64,000 nucleotides of DNA from Gerris lacustris (GCA_951217055.1 OX578282.1:18043877-18107876), one strand, 5' to 3'. Numbered from the stretch's first letter, positions 1 to 11,880 are shown. The notes: generated from the letters alone by a model not told the origin. Made by a program: numbers and translations.

Positions 1-469
1 CATGTCTTTTTATTCCGTCAGTCACTGCTAGCCTTGATAGGCCTGCCATAGAACTAACCATAACAAGGAGGTTAACCTCCAGTCCAATTGTTAGTGATTC
101 CGAATAGCACCCTAAGTTGAGGTGTGAAATACAATAGTTGATCTAAATAAATATATTTAATTTTTTGAAAAATTTGAACCACTCGAAACAACTGAGGAGC
201 CTTCAAATGAGAAGACTCTCAGTGTGTAATTTGGAAAAAAGCCAAAAATAAAAAAAAATTAATTACTTTTACATGTTATAAAACCGTTTGCAGCAAAAGT
301 CATACCTTTATTAAAAAAAGTGTTTAGGTATCAGTTATAAAATTAATTATAATACTGTCCATAAATTTCTTTCACCTTTTCTTATCATAAAATATATTAA
401 TTTTAATTAGGAATAATAGGAATAATGCACATAGTATGTGCATATGTGTCTAAAAGGGTACATTATTAA

Positions 470-921
470 CCCTAGAACGATACACTGGGGTCCAGCACAG
501 ACCCCATGCAAACTATAATTGAGTTTTTATTTTGTTTTATTTGTATTTCTCTAAACCTAGACTCCCTTCTAATTTACCTTTGAACCTTTCTAAGTAAAGA
601 CTGATAACAATACCTATCCTGTTCAATTTCTGTTTTCTGTATAACAATTCTTAATATATAAAAATAAAAAATATTAAACCAATCTAACGAACACCAAATT
701 TTATATATAAATATTTTTTTAAAGTACAAATTTTTCTAAAAAAAAAAAAATTGAGGTAAAAATTAAATGGTATTTTTAGTATGACAAATTATATTTACAA
801 AAATATATAAATAATTAAAAAAGAAAATGTTTATTAATTAATTTAACCCATTAATTAATTGGGGTCTAACTGACCCCTGTGTGGAGTTTGTAAAACAAAA
901 AATATGTGTGTCGTTCAAGGG
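470..921. mobile_element. Non-autonomous piggyBac-type element bounded by TTAA
   Basis: TTAA at 466-469 and at 922-925 flank a 452-bp segment. Its ends are CCCTAGAACGATACAC and, inverted on the right, CCCTTGAACGACACAC. Subterminal GGGGTC / GACCCC stretches are also inverted. CCCT ends at TTAA targets are characteristic of piggyBac elements. No transposase ORF is inside, so it would need a source elsewhere. Confidence 0.75.
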
Positions 922-1249
922 TTAACATGATTTAAAAAGTAATAATTAGGTAGTAAAAAAACAAAAATGATCATTTTTATTTTTTAATATAACGTTCAGA
1001 AAACAAAACAAATTACTTTAAAAAGAAAATCATAAGTTTAATCAAATCTTTATTCAGCGATACGAACTTCTTATTTATTATAAGAAATTTCGAAATTCTT
1101 TTAGGGCTACAATTTATATGTGGCCCCCCTCTCGACAGAAAATCTGGCAGCTGTGTTTTTCTTATAGTTAAATATAGATTTAAGAATCGGGGCTGCCAAC
1201 TGGGTAGATGAGAGAACTCTATGCGTTTGTAATTCATAAGGCATTGCTC

Positions 1250-1402
1250 TGTCGCAAACCCGTCTTGTTTCACGCTTCAACAGAACTTGTTGATGATTCT
1301 AAAGTATTTTAATACTTTTGCGTAAACTTTATTAATTTTTTCTTAAAAGATATTAATCTGGATTTATTCGGCAGCCTTTTAAATTCCGTTCGACTCAACA
1401 AC
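1250..1402 (+). other. Doa: Candidate 5' untranslated first exon of the LAMMER kinase gene (SR form)
   Basis: The first coding exon of the SR form begins exactly at its ATG after a splice acceptor, so an upstream untranslated exon must exist. A near-perfect donor, AAC|GTAAGTAT, lies at 1403 on the + strand, preceded by a stretch slightly richer in CG than its surroundings. I infer an exon ending at 1402. The 5' edge is a guess because no TATA box or clear initiator is visible. Other first exons upstream of the window are possible. Transcript data would decide. Confidence 0.35.
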
Positions 1403-4400
1403 GTAAGTATTGCATAATATTTACAACCTATTTTGTTCATTGTTGTCGGTTTTTTTGTGTGTCTCTGTCCGCCATTTTCATCATGTCAATGTTGATGCCC
1501 TCACTATTAACGGTTTATTTTACGTGATTATTGTTTCTAATTACTATTTTTAAGTTAGTTTAGTTTCGGGTTAAGTTTAAGCGATCTTTTTATATTTTCT
1601 CGAATTGTCTATAAATCTTCGTAAATATCCGTACTTAAATGTTTCCCATAATGTAATGAATCCGCATACCGCGTCATACTTTAATTCCGGTCTGCGTGAA
1701 GCCCGTTTATGTCTAAAATCAAGTTTATATATGATATCCTGGTAATAGTTTGTCATTTCAATCAAAAGTTTTCATAATTATCATTAAAAGAAATCGGGTT
1801 TTCTCCGTAGTAGATTCGTTGCAGGTTGAAAATAGCGCCAAGGTATTGATTTTTCTTTGTCGACAATTCATTATTTTAGACAGCTTTCCGTGTCGTGTCG
1901 CAATATTAAATTTAAATGTTTTGTTAGAAGAATATTTAATCGTTTTAAATTCATTTTTATTTCTTGTATCATCTAGTGTAACTTTTCCTGTCAACTACTC
2001 TAATTGCAATTAAAGCCGTAATAATTTCTTTAAAGTAGGTTAACTATTGCAATGTATCTCATCTTTATAATAATTTTGCCAGTTAACTTATTATTATCAT
2101 GTATTTTCTTTCATCTTAGCGATTTCTAACTTTGTTGCAATGTGTAATTGAAATTAGTTCCTCTACCTTACAGTTTTTTCGCTTTTTTTATCTCTTTAAA
2201 TTATGATAATTTTTAAGATATCACAATACTATTTTAATAATATATTATGTTATCTAATCGTGAATGAATTTTTGTTGATCTTAAGGTGTGCCCCCTTTAA
2301 CCAAAGTAAATACACTATCTAGTTAGAAAGTAAACTTAGAAATAAGTATGTAAAATTAGTTTATCTAGGCAATTCTACTGATCCTCAATTAGAGTAATTC
2401 TTTTATCGAATAGGTATGTTTTAAATGGAAATCAATGGGAATTTGCTGTCTTTAATTCATAATTATGATTGTTGAATGAGTATGTTTAATAACATAATAC
2501 ATAATCTACTCTTGTTTTCTGTTTAGCCATGTTTGATTGATTAGAAATACCTAAAAAATAGTCTGAAAGTAGAGGAATTAAGTGTAAAACGTAGAGGGTA
2601 AGGAATTGGAGGTATCAAAAAGCTTGTTTTGTTCTCATATCTATTCTCAAGGCCAAGTTACCTGTATAATGATGCTAATGGCAAAGTAATTAAGATTGTG
2701 CAATTGTTGGCAAATCTTCTTTATTTCTTAGTTTGTGTTATTTCTGACCTCTTTATGTGATATTAATTACTATAGTTAGAGTATGATGCCCCTTGAGTAT
2801 TGAAAATACAGGGAAAAAACTATAATTTTTATTGTATAACCTGCCTATAACCTCCATTTCTTAGTTTACTTAGTTCTTAAAATATTGACTTATCTCAGAC
2901 ACTGTCTTATTCAGGACAGAAAATAGTATGTTGTATTAAATTTATTCTGAAAATTTAAGTTATTGTCTTAAGTCTTATGTTTGTTTTAAGAACTGTGTAC
3001 AACGTTCCCACATAGTTTTTTGAAACGATTTTAAAAATGATCGGCTAGTTCAAAACGCTGTATGGAGAAGGATGGTTGTATAGGTTCAAATCCGCTCCAC
3101 AAAAAAAGGTGGAACGGTAGATCGTATTCATAACGCCTGTATGAGCATGTCAAGGGAGGGGATTGAGATATCTGTTTATTTGGTTGAGGTAGCGTATCTA
3201 GGACATCGTGTATAGAAATGGAAAATCTAACAAATATAATTCATATATAATTTAAGTGTTACCTGTATATTGATAAAAATTGCATTATTTATAGAAACTT
3301 TTTCATTTCATACTCTTTCTGAGAAAAACCAGATACGCTACATCAAAGCCCAGTTAATCTACGATATACACATACGCCCAAGATTCGCAAAATCGACCTT
3401 TATATAGGTGTGTCTTAAAATAGATGACTGAATATGGAAAATGTATTAAGAGAAAACTTATGAAATGAAGAAGTATCCACAATTGGTGCATTTTTGATCA
3501 ATCTACAGAAAAGACTATAATTATGTGTGCCAGTTTTTTTCATATCTATACATAAAGCCCCAGATACGCTACCTCAACCGTATATTTTTACTTTTTAAGT
3601 AAATACTATAAAAAAATCCTATTAAAATGACTTGAAACAAAAGTTAATACTTAAAAAAAAAACTGTAAGAACATTTTTTATAACTTGTAAATAAGTAATT
3701 TCCAAATTCGCGGGCATATTAGGTGACATTAAAGAAGTTCTCACTCGTGACGCCACTGTTATGGTTATGAGATATCAAAAAAAAAAAATTCAAGCATATA
3801 TATTTTATGTTCATGTTGTGTGGACACGTAAGTATTGTCTTAAAAATCAAATCACATCCATAACACTTCATAACGATGTGTGAACATAGTAATAGTTGTG
3901 ATGTTTAGAGTCCATAGGCTAAACCCCCCCCCCCCCCCCCCACCTTCATATACTCCCTCAGAATCTTGAGGTTGAAGTTTATGGGGTTGAATATTGTTTT
4001 TATTTAACGCTAATGGATCATATGGGGGTTCCGTTTTGAGCCAATTCATATTTGCGTCGTCACCTTAAAAACTGTTTTTTCGAGTCCTCTACTTTAATTT
4101 TCGTGAACCTCTGAAAAAAGAAATAAATCGATATCTTGAGAACTATTGAGAAATGGGCATATGCTTACTCGATATTTTTTGTTGCATTTTACCCATAGAA
4201 TCCACCAGTTTTGTTGACATTTTATCGTGGGTCACCCTATGTATAAATTTTGTCTGTTTATTGATCAGATTAACAAAGTGTATGACTAATTTTTCATTTA
4301 CTGCCATCTACCAAATCTGACCTCAACTTTTTCTTGTTGGCACTGCACACTTGTTTGCCTTAATGGGGTGCAAAACTGTATTTTTATATTGTGTAGAACC

Positions 4401-4500
4401 CGAGTTATTAACTATTTTCTGTTTCTATATCCCACAGTGCCCTGTTGAGAGAAACAAGTAATTCAACATTAACATTTTCTATTTTCTGTTCATCTTTTAG
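1403..4500 (+). other. Intron 1 of the kinase gene (inferred)
   Basis: AT-rich sequence between the inferred leader exon and the first coding exon. Apart from the small inverted-repeat element at 3182-3579 and a run of 16-18 C at about 3924-3941, I see no feature. The short ORFs at 1577-2013 are on both strands of the same AT-rich DNA and have no coding character. Confidence 0.35.
3182..3579. mobile_element. Small inverted-repeat element (MITE-like)
   Basis: GGTTGAGGTAGCGTATCT at 3182 is repeated inverted at the right end (3562-3579), and a third partial inverted copy lies near 3329-3347. About 398 bp, no coding capacity. No clear target duplication, so the superfamily is not assigned. Confidence 0.55.
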
Positions 4501-4646
4501 ATGCCACGTGGACGATACTACTCAAATAGTAGATCCTTTTCAAGGAGTAGATCCAGGAGTAGAAGTCGGAGTCGATCACCTCATCATAAGCCAAGAAAAT
4601 ATGAAAACTATTATGCATCCCCCTACAAGAACAACAACTCATTCAG
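4501..4646 (+). CDS. Doa: LAMMER/CLK kinase, SR-form first coding exon
   Basis: This exon encodes the first 48 residues of the SR form of a LAMMER dual-specificity kinase, an enzyme family that phosphorylates SR splicing factors in the nucleus. It starts MPRGRYY, contains an uninterrupted SR dipeptide run at about residues 14-26, then a Tyr/Asn-rich tail. The acceptor (pyrimidine tract ending TTTTAG, 4499-4500) abuts the ATG, so the exon starts at the initiator codon and its leader must come from another exon. The donor is CAG|GTACAT at 4647. The exon is 146 nt and leaves two bases (AG), completed to a serine codon by the first base of the exon at 52071. The N-terminal SR region is typical of CLK1-4 and Doa. 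An overlapping ORF in another frame (4445-4735) is a shadow. Confidence 0.9.
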
Positions 4647-4899
4647 GTACATATTGTATGTCATTTTTATGGATCATAATTTTAAGTTTTAGAATATTTT
4701 TTCGGGTGGTGTACCGGCTACACTTAAACATATAATGTCTATTTTTTTTTTTACTAAGTCATGTACCAGCGTAGTTCAAGTTACATTTTAGGTAGTACTG
4801 ACAGTTGAGGTATGACATACAAAAAAACATTTTTTGTTTTTAGAATCAATCAAAGTTTATTGATGACTATATGAACAACTTAAATTAGATTTATGAAGT

Positions 4900-5122
4900 T
4901 TTTGGTAGTATTCATACTACGGAAAGTTAAAATTTTAATTTAAATCAAATTATAATTATTATTAACAACGGGAGATAGACAGAGAAAAATAGACTCCAGT
5001 GCCGGGACTCGAATCACTAATATAGAGGCCCATGGTTCGAGTCCCGGCGCTGGAGTCTATTTTTCTCTGTCTATCTCCTGTTGTTAATAATAATTATAAT
5101 TTGATTTAAATTAGAGTTATGT
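4900..5122. mobile_element. Head-to-head pair of tRNA-derived SINEs (fold-back)
   Basis: Two SINE halves face each other around a tRNA-like centre: CCGGGACTCGAA near 5001 and its inverse TTCGAGTCCCGG near 5037, the latter a good pol III B box (GGTTCGAGTCC). The arms carry the same tail seen at 19904-20001, ending at GTAGTATGAATACTACC. It would fold into a near-perfect hairpin of about 200 bp. Confidence 0.65.
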
Positions 5123-5236
5123 TAATTTCAATCAAAATCAATGATAATTTTAAGTATTTGAAGTTAGAAAGCAAGTTTTAAGAATTTTTCTTTTATATAA
5201 GTCCCTTCTTTCAGAGCTAGAAGCATTAATCAATCA

Positions 5237-5756
5237 ATTTGTGAATAAAAACACTATAGTATCTGTATGTTTTTTGGGTCTAGAGGTTTTTTTTATGTAT
5301 AATTTTTTAGGGTTTAAAAAATTAACCCATTTTAAATTCTTTTCTCCTCCAGCGCTATGTTTCTCCCTCACCTTGGGCTTCTTCAGACCACAAATTATCG
5401 AAAAATGTTCCTAATTATTTTTAACAGGACATAACAGCAACATATTAACATTTAATTTATATAACAATAACTAATTAAATTCAATAAATACCTTATTTCT
5501 ATTTATTGAATAATTAGTTATTGTTTTATAAGTTAAATGTCAATATGTTGCTGTTATGTCCTGTTACAAATGTGTAAAAAATTAGGAAACATTTTTGTTA
5601 ATTTGTAGCCTGAAGAAGCCCAAGGTGAGGGCGAAATAAAGCACTGGAGAAAAGAATTTAAAATGTGTTAATTTTTTGAACCCTAAAAAATGATACATAT
5701 AAAACCCTGTAGACCCCAAAAAAACATAGACACTCTAGTGTTTTTTATTCACAAAT
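5237..5756. mobile_element. Fold-back element with about 250-bp inverted arms
   Basis: The whole segment is one long imperfect palindrome. The ends are ATTTGTGAATAAAAACACTA and its inverse, and the centre is near 5497 (TTCAATAAATA / TATTTATTGAA). The arms include CTTGGGCTTCTTCAG and its inverse at about 5608-5625. No coding capacity; target duplication unclear. Confidence 0.7.
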
Positions 5757-6857
5757 AAAATTTGTAATAAAGGGTTAAAGAAAAACTACAAGAAGGTTAA
5801 GCAATCTAGTTTCTCTTGATCATAATAATTGACACATTTTGTTGGTTCTACTGATTTCTTGTGGATTTTACTCAAATTAAGTAAAACTCATATAGTTATA
5901 TAGTTAATAAAAATGTATATATTTGAAATATTTTATCACTCGATTGGTCGTTATCAATAAAGTTACTCCAACTAAGATTTTACTCGTGGCAAATAAAACT
6001 CAAATATTCTATTGACTAGTTTACTTTGCAACATCAATAATAATAATAATAATAAATTACTCAATAGCCTACGGAAAGCTCGCGTGAAACGGCTCTTTAC
6101 TACCACTATATATTAGTGATGGGAGTGAAAAGGGTTAGCAAATTGGCCATATTGTATGGTTTCCATGACTGATGAATGCTACTTCCATTGAATGACTAAA
6201 TATGGGCGCTGGGAGAATACAGACAGTCCCTGCTATGGCAAGCTCAATTTCTCAGGAGAGCCAAAGTTCCTCCCTTAAAATGAGGATAAGCCCAGACACT
6301 AAAACTACCTGTAAAGATGGTTTTGAATACCCCTTTATTTACAGATATAATCATTTGACTCCAAAAGCCTATTTTTGATTAAAAGTCAAAGTTGGTTTTT
6401 TTGGTTCTCTGAAAAATTGACAAAAAGATACTTGAGTAAAGTTTTTTTATGGGTTTATAATCTACCTTTGGGAAGTGTTAAACTAATTTCACTAAGCAAG
6501 AATATCTAGATGCCACAGAGTTCACACCACTCCTTATTTCTATTACCCCCCTTGTAACCTCTGCAATGATCTAGTGTAGGGGCTTTTTTTTACTTACTTA
6601 GGTACTACTGCTACTTTTAGGTTACTTGGCAAGCACCTAGGGGGAGAGGGACCTACCTACGAAATTCCATGGTCGTAGGCTCAGTGATTTTAGAGATTGA
6701 TAAGCCACTGAGTGATATTAGGATAATATAGTATGTATAGGTAACGCGTCATCCACTACGCAGGTTGTTGCACCACTGATTATTATTATGAACAATTGAT
6801 TCAAAAAAGACTTATTGCAAGCTTTAGCAGATTAGAGGCGGATATGCATGTGCTATT

Positions 6858-7058
6858 AAAAAAGCATGCCAGTGGCAAATGACTAGCATGGTAAGTAGCT
6901 GGCATGTTGTAGAAGTACATTTGCCAGTGAAACATCATGCTTTTATCATATGGATGGTTGGCCATATGGGAGCTACGAGCTAAAGGCACCCATTATCAGT
7001 TCCGAGTTATATGGTTTAAATCCATTGTCCTCTTGCCTCGTGCCACTGGCATGCTTTT
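6858..7058. repeat. Short inverted repeat, possible MITE
   Basis: AAAAGCATGCCAGTGGC at about 6860-6876 recurs inverted at 7042-7058, with internal partial copies of TTTGCCAGTG and CATGCTTTTAT. It looks like a small inverted-repeat element, but the ends and target duplication are not defined. Confidence 0.4.
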
Positions 7059-8185
7059 ATTACGAGTTGCTAGCATATGAATTTCCACCCTAATTTTAAG
7101 GTCTTCAGTAGAGTTTAATATCTGTATAGTAATATTTAACCTATTATTGAAGTTCAGGCATTAAGAATATAATAACATAGTTTTTATTTTTGAAACTTAG
7201 AAATTTTGACGTCTTAGTATTTTAAAGAAAGCTTATTTCCATTACTAAACGCTTTTATGAGATAAAGCAAACTAGATGTTGATAGATTAGATATAGACAA
7301 ACATGAACTCAAATAAGAGAGAAAATTCTTTTTATGAATAAGGCAGTACCCAGTACACCACTAGTTTTTTAAAAAAATGTAATTTATTATTTTAAATAAA
7401 CATATTTCTGATAATTTAGATTTAAATGTTTGATATGATTAGAAATGTTTTTTTCTTAATCAAATTTAATAGACAACCCTTTTTTTTTTATCAAAATTAA
7501 GAGTTCTATTTGATATGTAAATATCTATGCTAAATTCCTTTCTTGCGGCAGCCTTACATGTTGTGGTAAAAACCTGTACAGGTGAGCGTGTGAATGCTAA
7601 CAAGTTGTGACATAACTCTGCAGTTTTGCCATAACTTGATATCATAGAGTGGAATGCTTTATTTGAGTTACATTCTGTTGTTGTGACTGTTGTTTATATA
7701 GGTTGCCTAGCTTTTGTTACAATCTTTTAACTGTTGATGAACGGTATTCTATTCATGTGTCCGAAATAAAATGCTTATTTCTCTGTATGGAAGATCTCTC
7801 TTTCTATTAATTTTCAGAAACACTAAATAAATTTGTTTTTTTAAAGAAATTGCTTCATATATTCGTAAAAAAACTGTCTTGCAAGTATCATCTCAACTGG
7901 AAAATATAGAATTAGCCACATGTAATCAATAGGTATAAATAAATAATTGGTTGGTGAGTTAGTCTTGTCAAAAACTCGTTACTGAGTTTATCTCTATTAG
8001 CCGGTATCTTTTTTTTTCTTTTCAGTCCCTGATGATAGTTGAGTAGTTAAACTATGGTTAGTAAATCTTGACTCTTCATTCAAAGCAAATGATAATTTAT
8101 TACAGTTCGAAGAAAAAAGCAAATTTCTAACTTTCGAAATATACCTACAATATTTTGCTAAATACAACTATTTGTAATTTTGGCT

Positions 8186-9035
8186 GAACTGCAGAAGACG
8201 GTGTGGTCGAGAATCGCTTGGTGGCACAATTTTGCTTAGAGATTATATCCTTTTGTCAAACTGTACATTAAGTATGATTTATGCATTAGAGAGATTATAT
8301 AATGTGTGATTTGTACATAGTAGAGTTGATTGATTTCCCTTTGTCAAACTGTACATTTCTATGATTTATTCATTAGAGATATTATTATATATGTGTGATT
8401 TATACATATAGTCCAGGAGATAGCGTGCAAAAAAGTGTCTGACTAACATCAAGCTAGAATTTTTTATATAAGTAAATCTTTTGGTGCCTTTTAAGAATAT
8501 ATGGTCGGCTAAGTTCGGCTGCGGGACATAGCTTGGCAATAGACATTTGAAAAAAACAAACCTTTTTGTACCGCCCTTTTTGGTGGACAATGTGATTCTC
8601 ATGATCCTTAGTACGAACTTAGTTAGTAGACCAAAAATCAAGTTTAGTTTGTCACTTAATGGGTGACCTCTTTGATTTGGAGTATTATTTGACTAACTAG
8701 CCTTTTAAGTGACAAACTACCATCAACTTATTTTTGGTCTACTAAGTTCGTACTCAGGATCATGAAAATCATACTGTCCACCAAAAAGGGCGGGACATGG
8801 CTGCTCTCCACCTCTTTGTTTTTTTCAAATGCCTATTACCAAGCTATATCCTGCAGACAAACTTAGTCGACCACATATTCTTAAAAGGCACCAAAAGATT
8901 TACTTATACACAAAATTCTAGCTTGATGTTACTCAGACACATTTTTGCACGCTATCTCCTCAACTAATAGGAGAGTTGATATCCCTTTGTCAAAGGGTAT
9001 GGAGTGAGGCCCCACCTTCTTTTCTACTAACAACA
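8186..9035 (-). mobile_element. Copy 1 of a repeat family with GACAAAGGGATAT blocks, interrupted by a fold-back element
   Basis: Read on the minus strand, the flanks (8186-8409 and 8967-9030) match the uninterrupted copy at 12945-13150 over most of its length, including the block ending CGATTCTCGACC. The fold-back element at 8410-8966 is inserted in it. Unassigned family, no coding potential. Confidence 0.55.
8410..8966. mobile_element. Fold-back element, family B copy A
   Basis: A 557-bp imperfect palindrome. It begins AGTCCAGGAGATAGCGTGCA and ends with the inverse TGCACGCTATCTCCT. The arms are about 270 bp and share TTTTAAGAATAT, GGACATAGCTTGGCAATAG and TTTTTGGTCTACTAA blocks. Two other copies lie at 18986 and 51533. 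The short ORF in one arm (8366-8641, minus) repeats in copy B only because the arms are conserved as DNA. Confidence 0.75.
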
Positions 9036-9511
9036 CGACTTATATTATGCAGATTTAACATAATTTCTTCTTTTTTTTTTTCTTCATTACTTAGAGTCAT
9101 AGGATGTCCTAAGGAATAATCACAATTCCTATATAATGTTATTCTAATTATTCAACCAACTTAGTCAAATATTCAGTTCATAATTGAGGATAATTCCTAT
9201 AAACCCATATTACTAATGACAAGTTTTACTATTTAGTATGTCTATCTAATCAGTCTTGCAATGCATAAAATAGTTATATTGGTTTACAATACTGGTTACT
9301 TTTTAATTTAAAAAGGCCATTAAAATTACTAGAAATATTTTTAGTTTATTCGTCTAATAATGTCAAAATTAAATAAGTCAGGGTTGTTTGTTTATATGTC
9401 ATGTCACTTTAACAAGTTACATAAACATGGGCCATTTTTATCATAATTTTAATTGCAAGATTCAAGAATTTACTTAACAGTGCAAAATACAAAAAAATTT
9501 AAAAATTAACA

Positions 9512-9913
9512 ATGTTACCATCTACCTTGAATTCTATACATAAAACCGGTATTAGCAGTGTTAGCCGTGTTTCACATGCGTTAATGTCAGATTGTTGTGA
9601 CCCAAGAGTAAATAAGTGGCTAGAGCATCAAGATGTTTGTGATCCGAAATACAGTTGTTGTCCGAAAGATCCAGTGGTACCTTGTCTCAATTTGACTCCC
9701 AAATGCCCAAGGTATATGACTTGTGATATGGAATTCTACAGGCTTAGGAAACCTGTTCCAATGTCAAGAGAATTCAAATGTGGCAAGAAGGTAATTTGCG
9801 AAGATGATTTTGGACTTACGAAGCCTATCAAAAATAAATATCTAACGGAAGTTAGTATATCATCTAGAGGTTCTCAGTACAAAGACCAATTTCATAACCA
9901 TATGTTGTACTAA
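9512..9913 (+). CDS. Nested intronless ORF, 133-residue cysteine-rich protein of unknown function
   Basis: I do not recognise this protein. The ORF is uninterrupted, lies on the same strand as the kinase inside its long intron, and has a composition unlike the spurious AT-driven ORFs around it. It has 10 cysteines, including two CC pairs (SDCCDPR and KYSCCPKD), many prolines, and a basic middle. The start MLPSTLNSIHK is not a signal peptide and there is no membrane segment, so it is probably intracellular. The cysteines cluster at about residues 28-95, followed by a polar tail ending in Tyr. No canonical AATAAA is visible just downstream. Small Cys/Pro-rich single-exon genes inside introns are often testis-expressed in insects, but that is only a suggestion. 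It could also be one exon of a larger gene or a decayed copy. Confidence 0.5.
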   Translation: MLPSTLNSIHKTGISSVSRVSHALMSDCCDPRVNKWLEHQDVCDPKYSCCPKDPVVPCLNLTPKCPRYMTCDMEFYRLRKPVPMSREFKCGKKVICEDDFGLTKPIKNKYLTEVSISSRGSQYKDQFHNHMLY

Positions 9914-10014
9914 ATACAGAGATAATTTGGTAATATACAATGTTTTATATTTTTTAATTTACATTAATCAAATCTGAAGTATGTTCGAAGAAATGAAATG
10001 AAACTGCAGTTATC

Positions 10015-10640
10015 CAGCCACCTAGGAAAAGAGGTTAGAAAATTGGGAGGGCCCTCAATCGAATGTACTGTTTAGACAAAGGGATATCATCTCTAAAATG
10101 GGTCATGGTCAGCTTGTTGGGGCCCGCTCTTAGACGTCTGTCTTAGGGGCTTTTTCGGGGGCGTGTATCTCTTTTCCTATTCACTTTAAAAAAAAAAAAA
10201 TATATATATATATTTTTCCCTTTTCGCGAGACCTACAAAAAAGGTCCTTTGCGTCGGGCCGCTGTGGTCGACCGTATTAGAGTTATGCGGAAAAAACGTT
10301 TTTTCACCATAACTCGAATACGGTCGACCGCAGCGGTCCGACGCAAAGGACCTTTTTTGTAGGTCTTGCGAAAAGGGATTTTTTTTTTTTTTTTAAAGTG
10401 AAAAGGAAAAGAGATACACGCCCCCGAAAAAGCCCCTAAGACAGACGTCTAAGAGCGGGCCCCAACAAGCTGACCATAACCCTAAAATGTATTAATTATA
10501 TAGATATAATCTTTCAAATGTATAAAGCTTAAAAATTGAACTCTTTTGACAAAGGGATATAACCTCTTAAGAGTATAAATCAAGCGAAATTGTGCTGCCA
10601 AGCGATTCTCGACTGTTTGGATAACTGCAGATTAACCAAA
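10015..10640 (+). mobile_element. Copy 2 of the GACAAAGGGATAT family, interrupted by a 381-bp element
   Basis: The sequence around the 381-bp insertion (10101-10481) matches the copy at 12945-13150 in order: GGGCCCTCA--CGAA, GACAAAGGGATATCA, then after the insertion CTTTTGACAAAGGGATATAA and CGATTCTCGAC. A more diverged fragment follows near 10925-11040. Confidence 0.55.
10101..10481. mobile_element. Near-perfect long inverted-repeat element with 8-bp target duplication
   Basis: CTAAAATG occurs at 10093-10100 and 10482-10489, directly flanking a 381-bp element whose ends are GGTCATGGTCAGCTTGTTGG and the inverse of GGTTATGGTCAGCTTGTTGG. The arms (about 185 bp) are nearly identical, including a GC-rich block GGGGCTTTTTCGGGGGCGTG. 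An 8-bp duplication fits hAT or Merlin; the GG start favours Merlin, but no transposase is present. High arm identity suggests a young insertion. Confidence 0.8.
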
Positions 10641-11544
10641 TGCTCTTATATGACCAAAAAAAATCTCTCAGTTCAAGAAACATATAGCTGTATTTTATAT
10701 ACCTTAATGCATCTAACTTCGATGCTGTATAGAAGGATGAAATTTACTTTTTTAAAAAATTACAATTTTTTTTAAGGTAAGTTCTATTGGTTTTTTTGTT
10801 CTAACTAAGATCTTGCTTGGTAATTATCTTTTTAATGCCAAATTATTCAAATACATAATCCAGTTTAGCATGAAAATTATATTCCTTTGATAAGCACTTA
10901 AAAATTTAGGTAGAACTATAGAAACATGGGGCCCTGCCCAAAATCTATTATTAGACTAAGGAATATTAACTCCTACAAAAGCGAAAAAAATATTTGTTTT
11001 AGATGAAGGGATATTATTACACTTCTATAGCTAGGTACACAATTCGGAAGGCCTGTCAGTTTAGACTGAAGAATAACTAAAGGCCGGTCGTCTGAAGCTG
11101 GGTCCACACAAATAAAAAATCGGGTTGTGTGTGTGTGGCAGTGAAGACTCTGACACAATATTTTTTGACTAGTAATTTTTCATCGTAAATATTTTTGTCT
11201 CTGAGTAAATTTAACCCAATGCAAATTTTTATTGGTGTGGACCCAGCTTGAGGGTTTGTATATTCAAGTTCACACTAATCAAGTTCACACTAAAGCAGCG
11301 TTTCCCAAACTTTTTTGACCAAGTATGAATTTTTAAAAAAAAAAAAAAAAAAATTAATAAAAATCAGGTTATTTGTTTGTTTATTTTCTTACTCAAAAAT
11401 CGCAAAAAAATATATAAGTAATTAAAAATTAACAATTATATAAGCTTAAGTAAATGAAGTAAGCTTTGCTTTCCACATATTTTGTCCTTAGTGCAAAGGA
11501 TGATGTTGTTTGTCATCACATAACAATTTCAAATTAGGAGGTAA

Positions 11545-11880
11545 TGATTTTTATTTCATTCTCAAATTAGATTCGACATCCAATATGTTTCGGTTGAGAA
11601 CACATCTTCACACGTATAAGTAGTGACAAAAGGCATTAAATATTGTGTAGCTTTTTCGCCTAGGCTTGGATACACCCTTTTGACAGCACAACCAAAAATT
11701 AATTAGTGGTACAGTTTCAAACACATTTTTCAGATCGGTTGCGCATGAAATTTCAATTACATTATCAACTTCTTGTTCACTAAGATTTAACATTTCTTCC
11801 TTTTCAATTTCGACAGAAAAAGGATCTTTAATCCACATATTATTTGAAGGAATATCCAGAAAGCAGTCTTTATAGTACAT
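11545..11880 (-). pseudogene. hAT transposase C-terminal fragment (ZBED5-like), frameshifted
   Basis: The minus-strand ORF 11608-11880 reads WIKDPFSVEIEKEE, then NLSEQEVDNVIEISCATDL and FETVPLINFW. This resembles the region before the C-terminal dimerisation segment of hAT transposases of the ZBED5 group (W--DPF, L-EL--D--LK--F, L--FW). Just downstream, in other frames, are TTYTCEDVFS and RNILDVESNLRMKI, the expected next motifs. They are split by frameshifts, so the gene is dead. The N-terminal BED finger and most of the catalytic core are missing. Confidence 0.7.

Noticed and set aside
3070..3110. Possible tRNA fragment (GGTTCAAATCCGCTCC)
   Set aside because: Only the T-arm-like part can be read; no other tRNA arms are found upstream.
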